DNA of 64,000 bases from Kitasatospora cineracea (GTDB lineage Bacteria; Actinomycetota; Actinomycetes; Streptomycetales; Streptomycetaceae): assembly GCF_003751605.1 (NCBI RefSeq), contig NZ_RJVJ01000003.1:682001-746000 (forward strand). The letters are read 5' to 3'. Shown in pieces: positions 50,605-59,581 of this stretch. Numbering within the stretch: position 1 is the stretch's first letter; every line of letters begins with the position of its first letter. A program made the position numbers and the translations under genes. The notes beneath the pieces were generated by a model. The model was not told the DNA's origin. It saw nothing but the letters and a program-made list of their open reading frames with translations, and did no database searches.

Positions 50605-51073
50605 GTGAACCCCGGCATCCCCCCCGCCCGGCCTCACCGTCGACGGCGCCGGCCTGTTCTGCGTCACCCTCCTGCTGTGCCCGCGCCGCCGGATCGACGG
50701 CGCGGCACCGGGCACCGTCGTGCACGTCACCACCACCGACCCCGCCGCACCGCCGGGCCTGCCCGCCTGGTGCCACCTGACCGGCCACCACTACCTCGGC
50801 CCCGTCCCCGACCGCACGCCCCCGGTTCACGCCCGGCGGCTGACCGCCGACGCCGTCCCGCCCCGCCCCGACGCCCCGTGGCGCACCGCGACCCGTTGGA
50901 GCGCCGACGGCAAGCGCCCGGCCGCAGAGCGTCGAGCCAACCCTAGACATACACACTCGCTATGCCTTGATTCATCACGATCCTCTACCGGTGGTGGAGA
51001 ACGCTCCCTAACGTTGCTGCTGCGCCGGGGAAGCGAGGGCTTCCCCGGAGAGGCTCCCCTCGGCAAGGCATAA
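50605..51073 (+). pseudogene. TusA-like sulfurtransferase, frameshifted
   Basis: From GTG 50605 the frame reads MNPGIPP and then leaves sense. Within a run of seven C (50619-50625) removal of one base gives PPGLTVDGAGLFCVTLLLCP, then RRRIDGAAPGTVVHVTTTDP and AWCHLTGHHYLGPVPD, which matches the TusA-like proteins of Streptomyces with their conserved Cys after GLFC. The frame continues to TAA 51073 with a tail that looks extraneous, so a stop near residue 85 may also have been lost. Pseudogene or sequencing error. Confidence 0.65.
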
Positions 51074-51075
51074 CC

Positions 51076-51255
51076 ATGACGTATCTTGAGGTCGCCCTGA
51101 AGGTGACACCGGCACACCGCGCCGCGGCTGCGGCCGTCCACGAGAAGTCCAGGCAGCCGTACCTGGACAGCGACTTGTTCACCCGGGCCGTGGCCGCCGC
51201 TCTGGCCCCGCCGCCGGAAGCGGCGCCCGGGGTTCGGGTCCACGACAGCCACTGA
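51076..51255 (+). CDS. Short ABM/putative small protein with apparent in-frame deletion
   Basis: A 59-residue frame, MTYLEVALKVTPAHRAAAAA, then VHEKSRQPYLDSDLFTRAVA, followed by VRVHDSH. It resembles a family of about 100-residue Streptomyces proteins (antibiotic-biosynthesis-monooxygenase-like) in its first 30 and last 29 residues, but the middle third is missing. The junction falls at YLDS, a likely site of recombination between two similar codon runs. ATG at 51076 has a weak site. It is likely nonfunctional. Confidence 0.5.
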   Translation: MTYLEVALKVTPAHRAAAAAVHEKSRQPYLDSDLFTRAVAAALAPPPEAAPGVRVHDSH

Positions 51256-51313
51256 ACGGCGGCCACGGCACGCCCGCCGCCCCGTCCATCGATCCGAGAC
51301 GACAGGCAGAGTG

Positions 51314-51847
51314 ATGCACGACCTCGACGAACTGCTCCGCGACTACGACCGGGCCCGCGCCTACACGGACGAGCTGTGGCGGGACCTGACGCCGGACGAG
51401 GTGACCTGGCGTCCGCACGAGGACTCCAGCGCCATCGGCTGGCACCTCGGCCACCAGGCGCACGTCGCCCACTTCATGATCCGCAACCTCACCGCGGCCG
51501 AACCCAGCCCCGACCCCGAACTGGACGGGATCATGGACTCGGCCAACCCCGAGAAGTTCCGCGGCGCGCTGCCGACCGTCGAACGGCTCACCGCGTTCCG
51601 CGACACCGTCGCCGAACGGGTCCACGCCCGGATCGGCGCCATCGCCGCCGGACGGGTCGGCGCCCCGTCCCAACTCGCCGTCGTCGCCCACCACTTGCTG
51701 ATCGCCCTGATCAACCACGAGTACCAGCACGACCAGTGGATCGGCGAGGTCCGCACCGGCGCCCTCGGCCACCCGCTGCCGCCCGACCCCCGCTCGGACC
51801 GGCTGCGGCGCATCGACGGCTACCTCGTCCTCACCGCCCCCGCCTGA
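51314..51847 (+). CDS. DinB-family metalloenzyme
   Basis: A 177-residue DinB_2/YfiT-like four-helix-bundle protein. Three His likely bind metal: SSAIGWHLGHQAHVAHFMI (His in helix 2), and INHEYQHDQWIGEV in the last helix. Such proteins act as mycothiol- or bacillithiol-dependent S-transferases or are induced by DNA damage. ATG at 51314 was preferred over the GTG three bases upstream because the spacing to gacaggcag is better. Precedes an SDR fragment, with which it shares direction. Confidence 0.85.
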   Translation: MHDLDELLRDYDRARAYTDELWRDLTPDEVTWRPHEDSSAIGWHLGHQAHVAHFMIRNLTAAEPSPDPELDGIMDSANPEKFRGALPTVERLTAFRDTVAERVHARIGAIAAGRVGAPSQLAVVAHHLLIALINHEYQHDQWIGEVRTGALGHPLPPDPRSDRLRRIDGYLVLTAPA

Positions 51848-51890
51848 TCCGAACCCGGCCCATCCACCTGTCAGCCTCCAGGAGCACCCC

Positions 51891-52151
51891 ATGAACGGCG
51901 CCACCGACTTCACCGGCCGGCAGGCCGTCGTCATCGGCGGCACCAGCGGCATCGGCCACGCCGTCGCCCGCCACGCGGGCCCCTGCACCGTGGCGTTCGA
52001 CTGCAGCCCCGAGTGCGGCGCCCGGACCTCCAGTGCCTCTCCACCCCGGCCGGACACAGGTGCTGTGGACCTGGGCGGCCCTTCCCGCCAGCGGGCGGAA
52101 GGGCCGCCTCGTCGGGCGGGGCGCACGGTCAGAAGGTACGGGCCCGGGTGA
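51891..52151 (+). pseudogene. N-terminal fragment of a short-chain dehydrogenase
   Basis: The first 30 residues (DFTGRQAVVIGGTSGIGHAV) are the SDR cofactor-binding turn with the TSGIG loop; beyond ARHAGP the sequence is unrelated and the frame overlaps the 3' end of the minus-strand erythromycin-esterase gene. A good aggagca site precedes ATG 51891. Truncated by a deletion. Confidence 0.65.
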
Positions 52152-53511
52152 CCTGGTGCAGGTGGATCAGGACGTCGTAGGCCCCACCGACCGCAAGCCG
52201 CGGCATCGGGTCGCTGACGTAGACCGACCCGGCGTCGTAGGTCGGCCGGGTCACGTCCAGCCAGTCGCGCACCGCCCGCGGAGCGGCGCGCAGGTCGACG
52301 TAGTAGTCCCGGTAGCGGACCCGGTCCAGGGTGTACTCGTTCATGTCCGGAGTGGCCGGCGGAACGGTGACGGTCCTCCAGTTGTCGGTGAGCACCGCGT
52401 CGTTGGTGAGGAAGGAACCGCTGTCGAAGGTGAAGCCGACGGCCACGTAGCCGCTCCCGTAGGCGTCACGCAACCAGGAGCCCTGTGGCTTCGGGTACAG
52501 GAAAGGGTCGGTGGACGCGTAGCCCGCGTGCCCGTTGTGCGCCGACACGAGCACTTTCCCGCCAGTGCGCCGCTGCCACCACGTGACGTTGTCCGCCATG
52601 GCGCGATCGCGCAACTGCTCGGCGGCGGAGACGGAGGCCGGATCGCCCAGGTCGAGCGTGGCGAAGGCGAAGGTCCGGGCGATGTTCCGGGCGTGCTGCA
52701 CCGCCCAGGCGTGGTCCTCCTGGCCGGAGGCCCCGGTACCGCTCGCGGTGACCAGGTCGAGCGCCTGCTGCGCCTTGGCGGCGTTGGCCCGGCGCGCCTC
52801 GAGCGGCTCGCGCAGGTAGGCGAAGACGTCGTCGAAGGGCCGCAGGTCCCGGTAGAGCTCTTCGAGCCGGGGGAGGACGTCGGGGTCGGCCCCGCGCACG
52901 TAGGAGGCGACCTGTTCGAAGAGCGGGTCCCCGAGCCTGGGCAGGCCCAGGTCGTCGCCCACGAAGTGCACCGGACTGTCCGGCCGGCTCCGGTTGTGGG
53001 AACGCATCCACGCGATCAGTTCCGCGAACTCCTCCCGGTCCCACGGGCTGCCGCCCAGCGCGTCCTTCACCACCTGTCGCGCATCGCCCGGCCCGCCCTG
53101 CACGTACGCGTCGATCTGCAGACTGCTGCTCCAACTCGCCTCCAGGGCGAAAGCGGTGAAGCCCTTCTCCTGGACGAGGTAGCGCAGCATCCGCTGCTTC
53201 ATCGCGAAGAACTCGTGCGAGCCGTGGGTGGCCTCCCCGAGGCCGACCACCTCGGCATCCCCGACCATGGCGCCCAGGGCCCGCAGGTCGGCAGTGCCGC
53301 CCCCGGCCTCCGTCGTCCGCAGCGGCCGGGCGGCCTCCTGCAGCGCGCGCACCACGGCGGAGCGCCGGGCGGCATCCGGGTCCGCGGCCGTTCCGGACGC
53401 GCCGCCCGAGGCCGTCGGCGCGGCGACCGCCACCGCCGGCATCAGCACGGATGCGGCGGCCGCCGCCACCACCAGTACTCCACGACGCCCGAACCGCCTG
53501 CTGCCAGCCAT
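52129..53511 (-). CDS. Erythromycin esterase family protein, exported
   Basis: A 460-residue protein with a Tat- or Sec-type leader (RRFGRRGVLVVAAAAASVLM) and the Ere fold: VVGLGEATHGSHEFFAMKQR with the catalytic Glu and His, FALEASWSSSLQIDAYV, FVGDDLGLP, and HNGHAGYAS late in the chain. Ere enzymes hydrolyse the macrolactone of erythromycin; actinobacterial homologs of this size are usually uncharacterised, so resistance is not implied. ATG at 53511. No macrolide genes are nearby. It is convergent with the truncated SDR. Confidence 0.85.
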   Translation of the reverse strand: MAGSRRFGRRGVLVVAAAAASVLMPAVAVAAPTASGGASGTAADPDAARRSAVVRALQEAARPLRTTEAGGGTADLRALGAMVGDAEVVGLGEATHGSHEFFAMKQRMLRYLVQEKGFTAFALEASWSSSLQIDAYVQGGPGDARQVVKDALGGSPWDREEFAELIAWMRSHNRSRPDSPVHFVGDDLGLPRLGDPLFEQVASYVRGADPDVLPRLEELYRDLRPFDDVFAYLREPLEARRANAAKAQQALDLVTASGTGASGQEDHAWAVQHARNIARTFAFATLDLGDPASVSAAEQLRDRAMADNVTWWQRRTGGKVLVSAHNGHAGYASTDPFLYPKPQGSWLRDAYGSGYVAVGFTFDSGSFLTNDAVLTDNWRTVTVPPATPDMNEYTLDRVRYRDYYVDLRAAPRAVRDWLDVTRPTYDAGSVYVSDPMPRLAVGGAYDVLIHLHQVTRARTF

Positions 53512-54284
53512 CCCTCGACCACTCCTCACCCCGGGACGACGCCGATGACCTCGGCGTCCGATGACCTCGGCGTCCGATGAGTTGATCTTCGCCTCGACGG
53601 GTCCCGTCGCGCGCTGGGGCGCGCACCCGTCCTCACCGGGGGGAAACCCCCGCAGGAACCCGCCGGCCGGCCCCCGCCCCGCGCGACACCGCCGCCCAGG
53701 AGCGGGCGCGTCGGCAAGGAACCCCCACCGCGCCCCGGTACCCGCCCGGCTGCCTGCCGGCTCCCTGTGCCGCCGGGGCATCCGCGCGCGCCCCTCCCCG
53801 GCGGTGAAGCAGTTCAGGGCCGCCAGGTGCCGGGCGAATCGGTCCGCCCGGGACGCCGCCGGTCGCGAGGCCCGCCTCGCCTTCGCCGCGGCCTGTTCGG
53901 CCGGCGCCTCGTCCCCTCGGCGCCGAGTCCTGAGGGAGCTGAGGCCGCTGCCGCCGCTGCCCTCATCGCCGCACAGCGCCCGGGCGGTGAACCGGTCAGC
54001 ACAAGCCACGGCCCCGACAGAGCCCTCCCGGCCTTCGCCATCGATCTCCGGCCGCCCGCCGTCGAGGTGCTCGACCGCGTGATCGCCGAGGATCCCGAGC
54101 CCGCCGACCCGAGGATGGCCCCACCAATGCGGAAAGGGCGCCAGCCAGCACGCTCCGCTTTCCTTCCGGTCCAACTGCTGGGGCCCGCCTGCTCCCCGTG
54201 GCCGCTGGCCTTCCTGACAGGTCTGACGAGATCGTCCGGCTGGACCGTCCGGCGTGAGGACGGCGCTCCGGCCGGTGGCCGGGG
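53512..54284. other. 773-bp gap
   Basis: Contains a 16-bp tandem repeat (gatgacctcggcgtcc, two copies plus a partial) at 53545-53580, just upstream of the esterase start. The remainder has only shadow-type frames. No regulatory site recognised. Confidence 0.45.
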
Positions 54285-54779
54285 CTACGGCCGGTTGGCC
54301 GCGGCCGGGTCGGCGCCGTCGTCGGCGGGCAGGTCCCGCTCGTAGTGGACGAAGCGGTCGGCCGGGACGAAGGTGTCGTAGAGGCGGCGGGCGGGGTTGT
54401 CGTGCGCGGTGAGCCAGTGCACGCGTGCCCAACCGCGGACGGTGGCGAGGTCGAAGAGGTCTTGGAGGAGCAGGCGGCCCGCCCCGAGCCCGCGGTGGGC
54501 GGGGTCGACGAAGAGGTCCTCCAGGTAGCAGACCTGCCCGGTGAGCCACGTGCTGTGGTGGAGCACGCTGTTGGTGATGCCGATCACCGTGCCGTCGTGC
54601 TCGGCGACGCGGCCCAGCAGCGGCTGGTGCGGATCGAGGAGCCGTCGCCAGGTGGAGTCGGTGACCGCTGCGGGCACGGTGGACTCGTAGAAGTCGAGGT
54701 ACCCGGCCCACAGCCGGCGCCAGTCCTTCTCGTCAGCTGCGGCGAGGTCACGGATGACGATCGTGGGGGTTTCGGACAT
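54285..54779 (-). CDS. GNAT family N-acetyltransferase
   Basis: A 164-residue GCN5-related acetyltransferase. ITNSVLHHSTWLTGQVCYLE and DLFVDPAHRGLGAGRLLLQD contain the acetyl-CoA pyrophosphate loop (RGLGAG) after the beta-bulge strand, and GWARVHWLTAHDNPARRLYD is the terminal beta-strand/helix motif. An aromatic N-terminal part (WAGYLDFYEST) resembles polyamine or amine acetyltransferases. ATG at 54779 with a weak ribosome binding site. No obvious partner. Confidence 0.9.
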   Translation of the reverse strand: MSETPTIVIRDLAAADEKDWRRLWAGYLDFYESTVPAAVTDSTWRRLLDPHQPLLGRVAEHDGTVIGITNSVLHHSTWLTGQVCYLEDLFVDPAHRGLGAGRLLLQDLFDLATVRGWARVHWLTAHDNPARRLYDTFVPADRFVHYERDLPADDGADPAAANRP

Positions 54780-54993
54780 CTGGGCTCCAGGTGAGGCTGC
54801 TCGGGGGTGCTCGTGGGCGAGCGGGCCGTGGTGACGGCCGGCACAGCGAGAGTCTTGCCCAGGTCCTCCACCCCGCTCTACCCGGGGCGGCGCCTGACGA
54901 AGGCGGCCGTGCCGCCCACGGCAGGGCGCGATCGTCACCCAGCGGCCGCACGGAAGTCTCTGCCCCTCAGGCCCGCTCACGCTCCGGTTCTGC

Positions 54994-55430
54994 TCACGTC
55001 CGCTGCACGCCGTGCTTGGCGAGGGCCGCGAGCTGATCGGGCTTCAGCTCGCTGCGGTGGCGCCCGGCGCCGGGGAGGAAGGCGCCCAGCGCCACCGTCC
55101 GCGCCTCCTCCGCGCCGTCGGCGTCGGCCGCCGCCCGTTCCAGCCCTTCCCGGTGCGGGCACGGCACCCGCGCGCGCCCCTCCGGACGGCGAACTGCGCC
55201 AGCGCGGCGACACCCCGGGCGGAGCGGTCGGCCACCCGCTTCTCCGGCGGGAAGCCGTTCGTCACCCCGGCCACGGTGCTGCAGGCGACAGCCGGCGAGC
55301 CGGTCCGCTCGTGCCACTCCCGGCAGCGCTTCATCCCCTCCTGCCAGTACGCGCTCTTGCTGCGGAACACCCGCGCGGCCAGAGCAGTGCCAGCGCGTCC
55401 TGACTCACCGCGGTCCGGGAACGCACCGGC
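54994..55430 (-). pseudogene. Helicase-associated-domain remnant, frameshifted
   Basis: Scraps in two frames: YWQEGMKRCREWHERTGSPA, then VACSTVAGVTNGFPPEKRVA (the HA repeat Trp-His-x-x-x-Gly-x-x pattern) and LGAFLPGAGRHRSELKPDQL, then AALAKHGVQRT. It ends as the one at 18505-18735 does. At least one frame change. No helicase core is present. Confidence 0.5.
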
Positions 55431-55643
55431 AGGGTGAACGCCCCCGAAACCACCCGCGCCCTCACCAGCCGAAACGGCCCTCTCCGCGCCGCGCCCGGTG
55501 GTGCGCTGGCCGCCGATCTGCGGCACGGCCAGGGCCAGGGCCTCGAGCATCCGGGCGCCGTAGGAGCGAACCGCGGTCAAGATCCGCCCCGGCGGCCCGG
55601 GGGAGGGGCGGCGACGACGTGGAGCCGGCTCGCCGCCGCGGGC

Positions 55644-56252
55644 TCACGGCAGCGGTCGGCCGGTCACGGCGCGGGCGTAGGAGCGCAGGGCGGCGATGAC
55701 TTCGGCGCGGGTGCGACGGCCGGACAGGACCTCCATCTGGTAGCCGTCCTCCATGGCGACGAAGTTGGCGGCGAGCAGCCGGGGCGGGTCGGTGAGCGTG
55801 AAGTGGCCCTGAGCCTGGCCGAGGGTCAGGACCGAGGCGTAGACGGTGATCTGACGCTCCGTCAGGGCGCTGTCGAGGGCGGCGGCGCGGGCGTCGCGCA
55901 GGCAGCGCGGCCAGTACTCGAACAGCAGGCGCGTCATGGCGTCGTCCGGGCCGGTGGCGACGCCCTCCTCGATGCAGGCGGTCAGTTTGGCGCGGGCGTC
56001 CTCGTGGCGGTCGGCGGCCTCCTCCCGGCCACGGCTGAAGCGCTCGATGGCCTGCTGGTAGGTGGCGTGGACGAGGGCGTCCAGGTCGCCGTAGTAGAGC
56101 ACGGCGGCCGGGGTGACGCCGATCTCGTTGGCGACGTCGCGCAGCCGCAGCCCCTCCAGGCCGCGGGCCACCAGAGCCCGCTGCACCGCCTCGTTCAGCT
56201 CTGCACGCCGTGCCTCCTTGCCGCCGCCACCGCGCTTGCCGGCTCCCGCCAC
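55644..56252 (-). CDS. TetR/BetI-like transcriptional regulator
   Basis: A 202-residue repressor. The helix-turn-helix (ALVARGLEGLRLRDVANEIG, then VTPAAVLYYGDLDALVHATY) is followed by a helical C-terminal domain with BetI-like patterns (ERFSRGREEAADRHEDARAK). GTG at 56252 has a good gcgacgtg site region. It is divergent from the permease-nitrilase operon, and the 135-bp region between contains a palindrome over the permease promoter, so it is probably the operon's repressor. Inducer unknown. Confidence 0.9.
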   Translation of the reverse strand: MAGAGKRGGGGKEARRAELNEAVQRALVARGLEGLRLRDVANEIGVTPAAVLYYGDLDALVHATYQQAIERFSRGREEAADRHEDARAKLTACIEEGVATGPDDAMTRLLFEYWPRCLRDARAAALDSALTERQITVYASVLTLGQAQGHFTLTDPPRLLAANFVAMEDGYQMEVLSGRRTRAEVIAALRSYARAVTGRPLP

Positions 56253-56313
56253 GTCGCTTCCCCTCAGTCGGCCTGGTCGCTTGCGCAGAGTTTAACAAAA
56301 TGCCGGAAGGACC

Positions 56314-56352
56314 TTGACAGGGCCGCCCCACACTTCTTAAATCCAGATTTAA
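56314..56352 (+). promoter_or_regulatory. Permease-nitrilase promoter with overlapping operator
   Basis: A near-consensus promoter TTGACA (56314-56319), 17-bp spacer, TTAAAT (56337-56342). A palindrome TTAAAT-ccag-ATTTAA (56337-56352) covers the -10, and the direct repeat tttaacaaa occurs at 56291 and 56348. It fits a TetR operator blocking RNA polymerase. Confidence 0.75.
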
Positions 56353-56387
56353 CAAAGATGTCCGAGCCACTTCCGAACGAGGAACCC

Positions 56388-57896
56388 GTGACACTCAGAA
56401 CGAACACCGACGCACCCCCGGCCCCGCCCCCCGCCTCCGACAAGGGGCTGCGCAGCGGCTCGGTGGGGCTGCTCGGCGCGGTGGCGCTCGGGCTCTCCTC
56501 GACCGCCCCGGCCTACTCCATCGCCGTCACCCTGGGCCTGGTCACCCTGACCGTCGGCCACCTCGCGCCGGCCTCGCTGCTGATCGGCTTCGTGCCGATC
56601 CTGCTGACCGCCCTCGCCTTCCGCGAGCTCAACCGGGAGATGCCGGACTGCGGAACCACCTTCGTCTGGACCACCCGCGCCTTCGGCCCGCTCGCGGGCT
56701 GGCTCGCCGGCGGCTGGGTGGTGCAGACCGCCACCCTCATCGCCATGACCGCGCTCTCCCAGGTCGGCGCCACCTACCTGCTGTCCGTCCTCGCCCCGGA
56801 CCGGTACGCCGGGAGCACCGTCGCCGTCACCGCCACCGCGCTGCTCCTGCTGGCCGGCTGCACCGCGGTCGCCCGCCGCGGCGTGCAGATCGCCGCGTCC
56901 CTCCAGTACCTGCTGCTCGGACTCCAGCTGACCGCACTGCTCGGCTTCGGCGCCGCGGCGCTCGCCCGGCCCGGCGCCAGCACGCCCTCGCTCTCCTGGC
57001 TGAACCCGTTCGCCTACGGCGGCGCGGGCCCGTTCGCCGAGTCGGTGCTGCTCTGCCTCTACATCTACTGGGGCTGGGACGCGCTGATCACCGTCAACGA
57101 GGAGAGCCGCGACGCGGACAAGGTGCCCGGCCGGGCCGTCCTGGTCTCGACCTGCGTCCTGCTCGGCACCTACCTGTTCACCGCCTTCGCCGCCGTCTCC
57201 TTCGCCGGCACCGGCACCGACGGCCCCGGCCTCGGCAACCCCGACAACGCGACCGACGTCCTGGCCACCCTCGCCCCGCCGGTGGTCGGCGACGCGCTCG
57301 CGGTGCTGGTGAAGCTGGCCGTCGCCGTCTCGGCGGTCTCCGCGCTGCTCAGCTGCCTGGTCAGCGCCCCGCGCGGGACGCTGTCGATGGCCGCGCACGG
57401 CGCACTGCCACCCGCCTTCGCCCGCCTCCACCCCCGCCACCGCACCCCGGCCTTCGGCACCCTCTGCTTCGGCGCCGCGACCGGCCTGCTGCTGGTGGTG
57501 CTCGAACTGCTCTCGGCCCGCTTCCTGGGCGACGCCATCCTCTCCGTCGGCCTGCTGATCGCCTGCTACTACGGCGTCACCGCCCTGGCCTGCGTCCGGT
57601 ACTTCCGCAGCCACCTGCGCCGCTCCGCCCGCGACCTGCTCCTCAAGGGCGTGCTGCCGCTGCTGGGCGGCCTGATGATGCTGGCCGCCTTCGTCCGCAG
57701 CGCCATCGACATGTACGCCCCGAGCTACGGCGACACCTCCTTCCACGGCGTCGGCGGGGTCTTCCTGCTCGGTATCGGCTCCGTCGCCGTCGGCGCGGTC
57801 GTGATGCTCGCACTGCGCCCGCGCCACACCCGTTTCTTCCGCGAAGGCCGCCGCGCCGTCGCCGAACTGACCGTCACCGAACCCACCGAGGACTGA
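56388..57896 (+). CDS. APC-family amino acid/polyamine permease
   Basis: A 502-residue inner-membrane transporter with 12 predicted helices. The N-terminal GLRSGSVGLLGAVALGLSST, then APAYSIAVTLGLVT has the TM1 unwound segment of the amino acid-polyamine-organocation superfamily (SSTAPAYS), and LYIYWGWDALITVNEESRDA is the TM6 region. The GTG at 56388 is preceded by cgaggaaccc; an ATG at 56358 is in frame but only about ten bases from the predicted transcript start. It precedes the nitrilase gene by 4 nt, which together suggests import and hydrolysis of an amide or nitrile-like nitrogen source. Confidence 0.9.
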   Translation: MTLRTNTDAPPAPPPASDKGLRSGSVGLLGAVALGLSSTAPAYSIAVTLGLVTLTVGHLAPASLLIGFVPILLTALAFRELNREMPDCGTTFVWTTRAFGPLAGWLAGGWVVQTATLIAMTALSQVGATYLLSVLAPDRYAGSTVAVTATALLLLAGCTAVARRGVQIAASLQYLLLGLQLTALLGFGAAALARPGASTPSLSWLNPFAYGGAGPFAESVLLCLYIYWGWDALITVNEESRDADKVPGRAVLVSTCVLLGTYLFTAFAAVSFAGTGTDGPGLGNPDNATDVLATLAPPVVGDALAVLVKLAVAVSAVSALLSCLVSAPRGTLSMAAHGALPPAFARLHPRHRTPAFGTLCFGAATGLLLVVLELLSARFLGDAILSVGLLIACYYGVTALACVRYFRSHLRRSARDLLLKGVLPLLGGLMMLAAFVRSAIDMYAPSYGDTSFHGVGGVFLLGIGSVAVGAVVMLALRPRHTRFFREGRRAVAELTVTEPTED

Positions 57897-57900
57897 ACCC

Positions 57901-59166
57901 GTGCGCACCCTGGCCATCGCCGCCCTCCAGACCGCCCCCGTCGCCCATGACCTCGAGGCCAGCTGGGACCGCTTCGCCCAACGCGTCCGCACCACGCGCG
58001 AACTGTTCCCGCACGTCCAACTGGTCGTCGTCCCCGAGCTGTTCCTCGCAGCAGAGGGCCCCCTGCTGGAGCCCGCCCCCGCCGACTGGATGCACCGGGC
58101 CGCCGTGCCGGTGCCCGGACCGCTCACCGACCGGATCGGGGCGCTGGCCGCCGAGACCGGCCTCTGGCTGGTTCCCGGCTCGCTCTTCGAACGGACGCCC
58201 GAGGGCACCGTGCACAACACCGCCCTGGTCTTCTCGCCCGACGGCGAGTTGGTCGCCCGCTACCGCAAGGTCTTCCCCTGGCAGCCCTACGAACAGGCCG
58301 AGCCCGGCGACCGGTTCACCGTGTTCGAGATGCCCGGCGTCGGCCGGATCGGGCTCGCCATCTGCTACGACGGCTCCTTCCCGGAGACGGTGCGCCAACT
58401 GGCCTGGCTGGGGGCGGAAGTGGTGATCCAACCCACCCTCACCACCACCCGCGACCGGGAGATGGAACTGGTCTGCGCCCGCGCCAACGCCTGGACCAAC
58501 CAGGTCTACGTGGTCAACGTCAACACCCCCGACCCGTACGGCGTCGGCCACAGCGCCGTGGTCGACCCCGAGGGCACCGTCCGCCAGCAGGCCGGACCGG
58601 GAGAAGAAGCCCTGGTCGACGTGCTCGACCTGGACGCCGTCACCCGCGTCCGCCGCCACGGCTCGGCCGGCATCAACCGCCCCTGGGCCCAACTGGCCCG
58701 CTACGGCGCCGCCATCGAACTGCCCATGTACCGGGACGGCGTCATCCAGCCCCCGCCTGGCAGCAGCAGGACTGACCCGTGCCCCGCCCCGCGGGCCGCC
58801 CCGCGCCCCGGGGCTTCGTTCATGCGAAGCGGTCCTGGTCCGACTTCTGTGGTGCGGATGCCTCCTGCGACTGTTGACCCCGCCGGAGCGCCTCCCGGGA
58901 CCGTCTGGAAACGGCCGGCGGGGGCGGCGTTCGGGGTGGTGGTTCCGGGCTGTGCGCGAAGTACTGCCCCGGCTGGAAGAGTTGCTCTTCCTGGCGGCTT
59001 CGGAAACCAGGGCGGTGCCGGTGCAGGACGACGGCGACGTGAGCCGGGCCGGTGCCAGAGCCCGGACGGCCGGGGCCGCTGCCCGAGCTGCCCGGGCAGT
59101 GCGGGCAGTGCGGGCTCGTCGGGGCAGGTGCACGGATCCCGAAAGCGGCCCGTGCCGACGACCTGA
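57901..59166 (+). CDS. Carbon-nitrogen hydrolase (nitrilase superfamily), frame-extended
   Basis: A nitrilase-superfamily enzyme with the Glu-Lys-Cys triad: Glu46 (VVVPELFL), Lys123 (ARYRKVFPW) and Cys155 (LAICYDGSFPE). The fold ends near residue 285 (ELPMYRDGVIQPP); members are normally about 280-290 long. Here a run of five C at 58750-58754 appears one base short: with six C the reading would end AWQQQD at the TGA at 58773. As given, 136 extra low-complexity residues follow to 59166. ATG or GTG at 57901, 4 nt after the permease stop, indicates coupling. Likely hydrolyses an amide such as a carbamoyl or glutaramate compound. Confidence 0.85.
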   Translation: MRTLAIAALQTAPVAHDLEASWDRFAQRVRTTRELFPHVQLVVVPELFLAAEGPLLEPAPADWMHRAAVPVPGPLTDRIGALAAETGLWLVPGSLFERTPEGTVHNTALVFSPDGELVARYRKVFPWQPYEQAEPGDRFTVFEMPGVGRIGLAICYDGSFPETVRQLAWLGAEVVIQPTLTTTRDREMELVCARANAWTNQVYVVNVNTPDPYGVGHSAVVDPEGTVRQQAGPGEEALVDVLDLDAVTRVRRHGSAGINRPWAQLARYGAAIELPMYRDGVIQPPPGSSRTDPCPAPRAAPRPGASFMRSGPGPTSVVRMPPATVDPAGAPPGTVWKRPAGAAFGVVVPGCARSTAPAGRVALPGGFGNQGGAGAGRRRREPGRCQSPDGRGRCPSCPGSAGSAGSSGQVHGSRKRPVPTT

Positions 59167-59581
59167 CCGGCCCTCACGCCTCCGTCGACGGTCTCGAACG
59201 AGATCTCGCCACCGTCACCGCCGGCCCAACTCCGCCGCGGGGCCCCAGCGCCGCGGCGGCCGATCGCCGATCCACACCGCCCCGCAACGGCCAACGCCGT
59301 CTGGTGGGGCGAGGTCGAAGTCCATGCGGGCATGATCCCCTCCAGGCCCGTCAACGAGCCACGAAGGCCACCAGTCCCGAAACGTCACAGAGCGTGACCG
59401 CTCTGCGGAGGTCGGACCAGACCCGCGACCCGTGGTCAAAACCCTCCGCCCGTTCACTTCGGTCGATCACGAGGCCGGTCGGCAGCGAACTCCGTGCAGG
59501 CCGCCGGCCGCGGCCCGACGAAGGCCCGACCCCCTCGGAGTCTCGACGGCACCAGCCCAGCCTGCGCGACGCCGTCCCGGG
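59167..59581. other. 415-bp gap
   Basis: No convincing gene. A minus-strand frame at 59215-59457 (FRDWWPSWLVDGPGGDHARM, then DFDLAPPDGVGRCG) is protein-like but short and lacks a ribosome binding site; it may be a remnant. Confidence 0.4.

Noticed and set aside
52129..53511. Macrolide resistance determinant
   Set aside because: The Ere-like fold is clear, but most uncharacterised actinobacterial members are not shown to act on macrolides, and no related genes are near.
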